Below, one piece after another: positions 35,340-43,031 of a stretch of DNA of 43,031 nucleotides (the first letter of the stretch is position 1; the number at the start of each line of letters is the position of its first letter). The notes under the pieces are model-generated. The model had not been told where the DNA came from. It saw nothing but the letters and a program-made list of their open reading frames with translations, and made no database searches. This stretch comes from Bacillus sp. ISL-51 (GTDB lineage: Bacteria; Bacillota; Bacilli; Bacillales; Bacillaceae): the NCBI RefSeq assembly GCF_018613535.1, contig NZ_JAGGQB010000016.1, positions 1-43,031 of the forward strand, given 5' to 3'. A program made the translations under genes and the position numbers.

Positions 35340-38300
35340 ATGGAAATAACTTTTTATCCTTTAACAAATGCTCAGAAGCGTATTTGGTATACAGAGAAAT
35401 TCTATCCGAATACGAGTATTTCAAATCTTGCCGGTTTCGGAAAACTTATCTCAGAGGACGGGGTCCATGCGGCGCTTGTCGAGAGTGCCATTCAGGAATT
35501 TGTCCGGCGGCATGAGTCGATGAGAATCAAGCTTCGTCTTGATGAGGACGGTGAGCCTGTTCAATATGTGAGCGGATATCGTCCTTTGTCTATTGAACAT
35601 GTGGACATCAGGCAAGCCGGTTTAACAGCGGACGAGCTGTCAAAGCTGGGACGTGAGGAGGCAAACCGCCCTCTGCCGTTATATGACCATGATTTGTTTC
35701 GTTTTTCCTTGTATACGATTAGTGAAAACGAGGTCTGGTTTTATGCAAATGTTCATCATATCATTTCAGACGGGATTTCAATGACGATTTTAGGTAATAC
35801 GATTACCGATATTTATTTAGAACTGGCCGGCGGCATGGGTGAAGATAAAGGCGAATCACATTCCTTTATTGAGCATGTCCTGTCAGAGCAGGAGTATGTT
35901 AAATCCAAACGATTCAAAAAGGATCGTGATTTTTGGAATGCACAGTTTGAGAGCATTCCGGAACTTGTGTCTCTTAAAAGAAGCCGAGCTGACGCCGGCC
36001 TTGGCGCCAAAAGGTTTTCTCAAGAAATTCCTCACGGGCTGTACACGCATATTCAGACATTTTGCGAAGATCATAAGGTCAGTGTTCTCTCGCTTTTCCA
36101 GTCAGCTCTTATCGCATATCTGTACAGAGTGACCGGGAGGGACGATGTCGTTACGGGTACGTTTATGGGAAACCGGACGAATGCGAAAGAGAAGCGGATG
36201 CTCGGGATGTTTGTTTCTACAGTGCCTGTGCGGACAAGCGTCGACGGGGGCCAAGCGTTTCTGGAGTTTGTAAAAGGGCGGATGAAGGACCTTATGAAAA
36301 TTCTCCGTCATCAAAAGTATCCGTATAACCTGCTAGTGAACGATTTGCGCGAGTCGAAAAGCACGCTGAGCAAATTGTTTACGGTGTCTCTGGAGTACCA
36401 GGTGATGCAGTGGCAGAAAAAGGAGAATCTTTCATTTTTAACTGATCCTATTTTCAGCGGGAGCGGGACAAATGATATTTCGATTCATGTAAAGGAACGA
36501 TGGGACACTGGAAAACTGACGATTGATTTTGACTATCGCAGTGATGTATTCACTGAAGAAGAGATTACATCCGTTTCTGAACGCCTGATTACATTGCTTG
36601 AAGATGCGCTCTTGTCTCCTGATCGTGCGATTGATGAGCTTGCTCTTATTTCTGATTCGGAAAAAGAGCGCCTTCTGAAACGGGCCGGCGGCAATCCGAC
36701 GGCATACCGCAAGGAGATGACGATACCGGCTCTTTTTCAAGAGAAAGCGGAGGCTCTTGCCGATAAACCAGCGGTTGTATATGAAGGCCGCACATTGTCC
36801 TATAGCACATTACATGAACAGTCCGGCCGCATTGCGGGACGCCTTCTGCAGCATGGTATATCCGCCGATTCTCCTGTTGCGGTGCTGCTCGGCCGTTCGG
36901 AGCGGGTCATTGCGGCGATTATGGGGATTTTGAAAGCCGGAGGGGCTTATGTGCCGATAGATCCTGATTTTCCGGCTGAGCGGATTCAGTACATTTTGGA
37001 TGACAGCGGAGCGAAAGCGGTTCTGACGGAAGATGGAATTAAAGCGCCCGAAACGGAAGCTGAACTGATTGATTTTGATGAAGCGGTTCACTATGAGATT
37101 CCGGCGGCCGGCGTGAACTTAGCATCCGACAGATTGGCCTACATCATCTATACATCGGGTACGACGGGGCGGCCGAAAGGCGTCATGATTGAGCATCGCC
37201 AAGTTCACCATCTGGTTCAGTCTCTTCAGCAGGAAATTTATCAATGCGGTGAACAGACGTTAAGGATGGCGCTTTTGGCTCCGTTCCATTTTGATGCTTC
37301 GGTTAAACAGATTTTTGCATCACTTCTCTTGGGGCAGACTCTTTATATCGTGCCGAAAACAACCGTAACGAACGGTTCGGCTTTGCTAGATTATTACCGT
37401 GAAAACCGGATTGAAGCCACTGACGGAACGCCTGCCCATCTGCAAATGATCACAGCGGCCGGGGACGTCGGCGGAATTGAACTGCGCCACCTGCTGATCG
37501 GGGGAGAAGGTTTGTCTGCCGCAGTGGCCGATCAGCTCATGACACTCTTTAAAGAAGCAGGCGCAGCACCGCGTCTGACAAATGTATACGGGCCGACGGA
37601 GACGTGTGTGGATGCTTCTGTGCACCTTGTCTTACCTGACGGAATCGGCAATCAAGCTGCATACGTTCCGATCGGAAAAGCGCTCGGAAATGCCCGGCTG
37701 TATGTATTGGATAAACATAAACAGCTTCAGCCCGACGGCACGGTCGGGGAGCTTTATATCGCGGGAGACGGCGTGGGACGCGGTTATTTAAACATGCCGG
37801 ATATGACCGCTGAGAAGTTTTTGCCTGACCCGTTTGCAAAAAGCGGAAACATGTACCGCACCGGTGATATGGCGCGCTGGCTGCCTGATGGCACGATGGA
37901 ATACATCGGCCGGGAAGATGATCAGGTGAAAGTCCGAGGCTACCGCATCGAGCTTGGAGAAATTGAAACGGTGCTCAGAAAGGCGCCGGGCGCAGCTGAA
38001 GCCGTCGTACTGGCCAGACCGGATCAGCAGGGGAATTTAGACGTATGCGCATATATCGTGCAGGAGGATGGAACGGATTTTCAGCCTGCCGAGTACAGGG
38101 AGTATGTGTCAAAACACCTCCCTGACTACATGGTGCCGGCTTACTTTACAAAAATAGAAGAAATTCCGCTCACGCCGAGCGGGAAGGCAGACCGAAGCAA
38201 GCTGTTTGCGCTTGATGTGCAAGCTGTCAGCTCAACAGTGTATACCGCACCGAGAAATGAAACGGAAGAAGCCCTCGCCGCCATTTGGCAGGAAGTCCTC

Positions 38301-41300
38301 GGGATGGACAAGGCGGGAATTTATGATCATTTCTTCGAGGCGGGCGGACATTCGTTAAAAGCGATGACGTTATTGACGAAAATCCATAAAAAAATGGGTG
38401 TTGAGATCCCGCTGCAATACTTGTTCGAGCATCCGACAATCGCCGCTCTGGCTGATTATGCGGCCGGCTGTGACCAAGGAAAGGCTTTCCGTACGATTGA
38501 GCCTGCCGAAAAACAAGCGCATTATCCGCTTTCGCTCGCCCAGCAGCGGACGTATATCGCCAGCCAGTTTGAGGATGCGGGTGTCGGCTATAACATGCCT
38601 GCCGCTGCTATTGTTGAGGGGCCATTAAATATTGAGAAGCTGGAACATGCATTTTCTGACTTAATCAGAAGACATGAAGCACTGAGAACGTCATTTCGAT
38701 TAGAGGACAGCACGCCGAGGCAAGTGATTCACGAAGATGTTCCGTTTCACATTCAAATGATAGAGGCAGACGGCAGAACGAATGAACAGGTAATGAAGGA
38801 TTTTGTGCGCCGTTTTGATTTGTCAGAAGCGCCGCTGTTCAGAATCGGTTTGCAAAAGCTTGATGAACGCCGCCATATGCTGATGTTTGACATGCATCAC
38901 CTCATTTCTGACGGAGTGTCCATCGCCATCATCCTGAAGGAGCTTGCCGCTATTTACAGCGGGGCGCAGCTTCCTGAATTGCGCATTCAATATAAGGATT
39001 ATGCCGTATGGCAAACGGAACGGGCCGAAGAAGGCTATCAGAAGGAGCGGGCATACTGGAAGGATGTCTTTGCGGGTGAATTGCCTGTGCTTCAGCTGCT
39101 CCCTGATTATCCGAGGCCGCAGGTGCAGAGCTTTGAGGGAGACCGTGTATCTGTCAAGCTGAGCAAAACGCTGCAAGAACGGCTGCACAAGATAGCCGAG
39201 AACAACGGAGCCACTCTTTATATGGTGCTCTTATCTGCATACTATACACTGCTTTCTAAATATTCCGGACAGGAAGATATTATCGTGGGAACGCCGTCAG
39301 CGGGAAGAAATCATTCTGACACCGAGGGGCTTGTCGGCATGTTTGTCAACACGCTTGCGCTGCGAAGCTCCGTTAAGCAGGATCAATCCTTTGTCAGTCT
39401 GTTGGCTCATGTCCGGCAGCAGGTGCTGAACGCATTTTCTCATCAGGATTATCCGTTTGAATGGCTGACCGAAGAGCTGAATGTTCCCCGTGATATGAGC
39501 AGGCATCCGATATTCGATACGATGTTCAGTCTGCAAAATGCAGCGGACGGCATTCCGAAAATCGGTGATCTCACCCTATCCCTTCATGAAACAAATTTCA
39601 ACATCGCCAAATTTGATTTGACGATGCAGGCGCGGGAATCGGCGGAAGGCATGATGCTCGATCTGGATTATTGCACGAAGCTTTATAAACAGTCGACCGC
39701 AGACCGTATGCTGGCACATTATGTGCACCTGCTGGAAAGCGCAGCCGCTGCGCCGGAAGCGAAGATCGGTGACTATCATCTGCTTTCTGAACAGGAGGCA
39801 ATGAATCAATTACAGCAATTCAATCCGAAACGAACGGCTTATCCGAAAGAAAAAACAATCGTACAGATTTTTGAGGAGCAGGCTGAAAAGACGCCAAACC
39901 GTACAGCGCTTCAGTTTGAAAGAGAAGAACTGACTTATAAGGAGCTGAATGAGCGCGCCAACAGGCTTGCACGGTATATTCTTTCTGTCGGAGGCGGCGG
40001 AAAAACGGCGGCTGTGTTATGTGAACGGTCAACGGACATGATTGTTTCGATCATGGCTGTATTAAAAGCGGGCTCCGCTTATGTGCCGATTGATCCCGAA
40101 CATCCGGTACAGCGAATTCAGCATTTCTTCCGTGACAGCGGGGCGAATGTGCTGATGACGCAGGAAAGCTTAAAGCCGATCGCAGAAAAGGCCGGATTTC
40201 AAGGAGTGATTGTGCTTGCTGACGACAAGATGAGCTATGACAAGGAATCTCATAATCTCGCAATGCCGTTTGACTCAAAAGCGATTGCCAACCTCACCTA
40301 TACATCCGGTACGACGGGGACGCCGAAAGGGAACATCGTCACACATGCCAACATTCTGCGGACGGTGAAAGACACGAACTATTTGACTGTGTCTGAGGAA
40401 GACACCGTGCTTGGGCTTTCCAACTACGTGTTTGACGCTTTTATGTTTGATTTGTTCGGTTCTCTTTTAAACGGTGCGAAGCTTGTGATCGTTCCGAAAG
40501 AAACCGTGCTGGATATGTCCCGCTTATCCCGCGTGATCGAACGGGAAAATATCAGCATTCTGATGATTACGACGGCGCTGTTCCATCTGCTTGTTGACAT
40601 GGAGCCCGCCTGCCTGTCAACTCTTCGGAAAATCATGTTCGGTGGAGAGCGTGCCTCGGTGGAGCATGTCAAAAAGGCGCTTGCAACAGTCGGCAAAGGC
40701 AAGCTGCTTCATATGTACGGACCGTCAGAAAGCACGGTGTTTGCGACGTATCATCCGGTGGATGTTATTGAAGAGGACACGCTTTCTATTCCGATTGGGA
40801 AACCGGTCAGCAACACGGAAGTCTTCATCCTGAATCCGGACGGACGCGTGCAGCCGGCAGGCGTCGCAGGCGAGCTGTGCGTCAGCGGAGAAGGGCTTGT
40901 TCAAGGTTACTACAACCGTCCTGAGCTGACGGAAGAAAAGTTTGTGCCTCATCCGTTCAAAGACGGTGATCGCATGTATAAAACAGGCGACTTGGCAAGA
41001 TGGCTGCCGAATGGCGATATCGAATTTATCGGCCGTATCGACCATCAAGTGAAAATCCGCGGACAGCGGATTGAGCTTGGAGAAATCGAGCATCAGCTGC
41101 AAAGCCATGACCGTGTTCAAGAAAGTGTTGTTCTTGCAGTTGATCAAGGCGCGGGTGACAAGCTCCTTTGTGCTTATTTTGTCGGCCTTGGAGAAATTTC
41201 TTCCCAGGAGCTGAGGGAGCATACGGCGAAGGACTTGCCGGCATATATGATTCCGGCCGTCTTTATCCAAATGGATGAGCTGCCGCTTACAGGGAACGGG

Positions 41301-43031
41301 AAAATCGACCGCCGGGCACTGCCGCTTCCTGATGTAACCGCAGCGAACGCCGTGTCGTATACAGCTCCGCGCAATGAAACAGAACAGAAACTGGCAGATA
41401 TCTGGGCTGAGGTACTGCAAGCGGAGCAAGTCGGCATTCATGACCAGTTCTTTGAAATCGGAGGCCATTCTTTAGCGGGAATGAAGCTTCTCGCTTTGAT
41501 TCATCAGGCGTTCGGCGTACAGCTTACATTAAAGGAGCTTTTCACTTCTCCGACGGTGGCCGGACTGGCACGGCTTATTGCCGGCGCTGATCAGCAGGGG
41601 GCTGAAAGCATTACGCCGGCGGCAGTGCAGGAAACATATCCGGTTTCCTCTCCGCAAAAGAGAATGTTTGTGCTTCAGCAGATGGAAGGCGCTGAAACAA
41701 GCTATAACATGCCGTCCGTTCTGCGATTGAAAGGAAAGCTTGACGCTGAAAAGCTGAAAGGTGTCATGAAACAGCTGACCGAACGCCACGAAGCATTCAG
41801 AACGACCTTTGAAATCAAGGATGGAGAAACGGTTCAGCGGATATGGGCAGAAGCTGATTTGGATGTTGAATATCATGAGTCCTCTGCGGATGAGGCTGAA
41901 CGGATTATTCACGACTTTATCCGGCCTTTCCGCTTGGACCAGCTTCCTCTCGTCAGAATGGGGTTGGTTAAGATTGCTGAAGATGACCATCTCATGCTGT
42001 TTGATATGCACCATATTATTTCAGACGGAGCCTCGGTCGGCGTGCTGATAGATGAACTGTCGCGTCTGTATGGCGGAGAAATGCTTGAGCCGCTTCGGAT
42101 TCAATATAAAGACTACGCTGTGTGGCAGCGGGAGTTTATCCAGTCAGAGCAATACCGGAAGCAGGAGGAACATTGGCTGCAGGAGCTTGATGGCGAATTG
42201 CCGGTATTGACGCTGCCGACGGATTACAGCCGTCCGGCCGTTCAAACCTTCGAAGGTGACCGGATGATCTTTTCCCTGACGGAGAAGCAGACGTCGGCCC
42301 TCCGCAGTCTGGCTAAAGAAACGGACTCCACCATGTACATGGTGCTGCTGGCTTCGTACAGCGCGTTTTTATCAAAACTGAGCGGCCAGCACGATATCAT
42401 TGTCGGTTCTCCGGTTGCGGGGCGGTCACATGCCGATCTCGCACATGTCATCGGTGTATTTGTGAATACACTCGCGATGCGTACGTATCCGGAAGCAGAC
42501 AAGGCCTTCACGGACTATCTTAATGAAGTGAAACAAACCGCCTTGGGCGCGTTTGATGCGCAGGATTATCCGCTGGAAGACCTTTTGCAAAAGGTCGAAG
42601 TGCAGCGTGACACGAGCAGAAATCCATTGTTTGATGCCGTATTTTCGATGCAAAACGCAAATGCGGAAGATTTAATGATGGAAGGAATTGAGCTTAAACA
42701 CCATCCGTTTGAAAGAAAAACGGCCAAGTTTGATCTGACGCTGACGGCTGATGAAACAAACGGAGGCTTAACGTTTGTGCTTGAATATAACACCGCGCTG
42801 TTTAAACCGGAAACGGCAGAAACATGGAAGCGTTATTGGCTTCATCTGTTAGATGCCGTGACGGAAAACCCGAATGCGAAGCTTTCACAGCTTTCACTTG
42901 TGAATGATACAGAAAAACAAGCCCTCCTTGACGCATGGAAAGGCAAAACCCTTCCCGTACCGCGGGACAAAACGGTTCACCGCCTCTTTGAAGAAACGGC
43001 GGCGCGCTACGCAAGCCGCCCTGCCGTGACA
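35340..43031 (+). CDS. srfAA: Surfactin synthetase subunit 1 (partial, 3' end beyond window)
   Basis: The first 2564 codons of a nonribosomal peptide synthetase; the complete B. subtilis protein has about 3590. AAGGGAGG (35323-35330) is 9 bases before the ATG. Order: starter C domain with HH139-x3-DG, which acylates Glu with a 3-hydroxy fatty acid; A1 (about residues 455-955; YTSGTTG at 604); carrier T1 with Ser1005; C2 with HH1186-x3-DG; A2 (about 1500-1990; YTSGTTG at 1654); T2 with Ser2044; C3 with HH2224-x3-DG; then the beginning of A3. Specificity residues read D652-A-K-D-L-G-V-V-D in A1 (the glutamate code) and D1699-A-F-M-M-G-M-V-F in A2 (leucine-like). Motifs spread along the gene stay in one frame, so no frameshift is seen. 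It builds surfactin with SrfAB and SrfAC. Confidence 0.96.
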   Translation, partial: MEITFYPLTNAQKRIWYTEKFYPNTSISNLAGFGKLISEDGVHAALVESAIQEFVRRHESMRIKLRLDEDGEPVQYVSGYRPLSIEHVDIRQAGLTADELSKLGREEANRPLPLYDHDLFRFSLYTISENEVWFYANVHHIISDGISMTILGNTITDIYLELAGGMGEDKGESHSFIEHVLSEQEYVKSKRFKKDRDFWNAQFESIPELVSLKRSRADAGLGAKRFSQEIPHGLYTHIQTFCEDHKVSVLSLFQSALIAYLYRVTGRDDVVTGTFMGNRTNAKEKRMLGMFVSTVPVRTSVDGGQAFLEFVKGRMKDLMKILRHQKYPYNLLVNDLRESKSTLSKLFTVSLEYQVMQWQKKENLSFLTDPIFSGSGTNDISIHVKERWDTGKLTIDFDYRSDVFTEEEITSVSERLITLLEDALLSPDRAIDELALISDSEKERLLKRAGGNPTAYRKEMTIPALFQEKAEALADKPAVVYEGRTLSYSTLHEQSGRIAGRLLQHGISADSPVAVLLGRSERVIAAIMGILKAGGAYVPIDPDFPAERIQYILDDSGAKAVLTEDGIKAPETEAELIDFDEAVHYEIPAAGVNLASDRLAYIIYTSGTTGRPKGVMIEHRQVHHLVQSLQQEIYQCGEQTLRMALLAPFHFDASVKQIFASLLLGQTLYIVPKTTVTNGSALLDYYRENRIEATDGTPAHLQMITAAGDVGGIELRHLLIGGEGLSAAVADQLMTLFKEAGAAPRLTNVYGPTETCVDASVHLVLPDGIGNQAAYVPIGKALGNARLYVLDKHKQLQPDGTVGELYIAGDGVGRGYLNMPDMTAEKFLPDPFAKSGNMYRTGDMARWLPDGTMEYIGREDDQVKVRGYRIELGEIETVLRKAPGAAEAVVLARPDQQGNLDVCAYIVQEDGTDFQPAEYREYVSKHLPDYMVPAYFTKIEEIPLTPSGKADRSKLFALDVQAVSSTVYTAPRNETEEALAAIWQEVLGMDKAGIYDHFFEAGGHSLKAMTLLTKIHKKMGVEIPLQYLFEHPTIAALADYAAGCDQGKAFRTIEPAEKQAHYPLSLAQQRTYIASQFEDAGVGYNMPAAAIVEGPLNIEKLEHAFSDLIRRHEALRTSFRLEDSTPRQVIHEDVPFHIQMIEADGRTNEQVMKDFVRRFDLSEAPLFRIGLQKLDERRHMLMFDMHHLISDGVSIAIILKELAAIYSGAQLPELRIQYKDYAVWQTERAEEGYQKERAYWKDVFAGELPVLQLLPDYPRPQVQSFEGDRVSVKLSKTLQERLHKIAENNGATLYMVLLSAYYTLLSKYSGQEDIIVGTPSAGRNHSDTEGLVGMFVNTLALRSSVKQDQSFVSLLAHVRQQVLNAFSHQDYPFEWLTEELNVPRDMSRHPIFDTMFSLQNAADGIPKIGDLTLSLHETNFNIAKFDLTMQARESAEGMMLDLDYCTKLYKQSTADRMLAHYVHLLESAAAAPEAKIGDYHLLSEQEAMNQLQQFNPKRTAYPKEKTIVQIFEEQAEKTPNRTALQFEREELTYKELNERANRLARYILSVGGGGKTAAVLCERSTDMIVSIMAVLKAGSAYVPIDPEHPVQRIQHFFRDSGANVLMTQESLKPIAEKAGFQGVIVLADDKMSYDKESHNLAMPFDSKAIANLTYTSGTTGTPKGNIVTHANILRTVKDTNYLTVSEEDTVLGLSNYVFDAFMFDLFGSLLNGAKLVIVPKETVLDMSRLSRVIERENISILMITTALFHLLVDMEPACLSTLRKIMFGGERASVEHVKKALATVGKGKLLHMYGPSESTVFATYHPVDVIEEDTLSIPIGKPVSNTEVFILNPDGRVQPAGVAGELCVSGEGLVQGYYNRPELTEEKFVPHPFKDGDRMYKTGDLARWLPNGDIEFIGRIDHQVKIRGQRIELGEIEHQLQSHDRVQESVVLAVDQGAGDKLLCAYFVGLGEISSQELREHTAKDLPAYMIPAVFIQMDELPLTGNGKIDRRALPLPDVTAANAVSYTAPRNETEQKLADIWAEVLQAEQVGIHDQFFEIGGHSLAGMKLLALIHQAFGVQLTLKELFTSPTVAGLARLIAGADQQGAESITPAAVQETYPVSSPQKRMFVLQQMEGAETSYNMPSVLRLKGKLDAEKLKGVMKQLTERHEAFRTTFEIKDGETVQRIWAEADLDVEYHESSADEAERIIHDFIRPFRLDQLPLVRMGLVKIAEDDHLMLFDMHHIISDGASVGVLIDELSRLYGGEMLEPLRIQYKDYAVWQREFIQSEQYRKQEEHWLQELDGELPVLTLPTDYSRPAVQTFEGDRMIFSLTEKQTSALRSLAKETDSTMYMVLLASYSAFLSKLSGQHDIIVGSPVAGRSHADLAHVIGVFVNTLAMRTYPEADKAFTDYLNEVKQTALGAFDAQDYPLEDLLQKVEVQRDTSRNPLFDAVFSMQNANAEDLMMEGIELKHHPFERKTAKFDLTLTADETNGGLTFVLEYNTALFKPETAETWKRYWLHLLDAVTENPNAKLSQLSLVNDTEKQALLDAWKGKTLPVPRDKTVHRLFEETAARYASRPAVT

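Noticed and set aside
35340..43031. Many open frames on the minus strand and other frames inside srfAA
   Set aside because: They overlap a continuous NRPS frame with all core motifs in register, lack ribosome binding sites and show no recognisable domains.

Overview
The window looks like chromosome from the Bacillus subtilis group, most likely the B. velezensis / B. amyloliquefaciens branch. Gene order from the esterase cah through proline utilisation, nitrate assimilation, zagA/yciC, bglC, nucA-nin, tlpC and hxl to srfAA follows my memory of the B. subtilis chromosome. The precursor of the antimicrobial peptide LCI at the left edge, and the absence between nasA and zagA and between zagA and yckC of genes that B. 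subtilis has there, point to the velezensis side. No tRNA, rRNA, CRISPR array, insertion sequence or prophage was seen.

Layout. (1) 1-5.1 kb is a patchwork: LCI precursor, a sugar-phosphate isomerase/epimerase-like protein divergent from an ACS-family MFS carrier, a shikimate kinase, two apparent gene relics, and cephalosporin-C deacetylase / acetyl-xylan esterase. (2) 5.2-11.6 kb: a nucleotidyltransferase (ycgL), then putB-putC-putP (proline to glutamate plus proline uptake) and the activator gene putR. A perfect PutR palindrome and a CodY-like box precede putB. (3) 11.6-14.8 kb: ycgR-ycgQ (a permease and a His-rich membrane partner), a truncated ycgS hydrolase, and Fur-box-controlled ycgT (ferredoxin-NADP reductase type). 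(4) 14.8-25 kb: the nitrate assimilation cluster, nasBC (nitrate reductase) and nasDEF (nitrite reductase and sirohaem methylase) leftward and nasA (uptake) rightward, with perfect TnrA boxes in front of nasD and between nasB and nasA. (5) 25-28.1 kb: two Zur boxes drive the zinc GTPase gene zagA (yciC), apparently continuing into a zinc alcohol dehydrogenase and the RDD protein yckC. (6) 28.1-34.8 kb: yckD, the GH1 enzyme bglC, the competence nuclease/inhibitor pair nucA-nin with ComK-type AT boxes, the chemoreceptor tlpC, and the formaldehyde-detoxifying hxlAB with its activator hxlR. (7) 34.8 kb to the end: the ComA-controlled surfactin promoter, a long structured leader, and the first 2564 codons of srfAA (C-A-T-C-A-T-C, with the third A domain just starting). 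The visible specificity residues predict Glu then Leu.

As a whole the window joins nitrogen source switching (CodY/PutR, TnrA), metal homeostasis (Zur, Fur), competence and quorum control (ComK, ComA), and lipopeptide and antimicrobial-peptide production. I found no clearly new multi-gene defence or mobile system. The most useful leads are a putP with no ordinary start codon placed behind a hairpin, a Zur-controlled zinc-enzyme operon, a nitrite-reductase-like but ligand-depleted C-terminus in NasB, a strong hairpin in the srfAA leader, and the His-rich ycgRQ pair.
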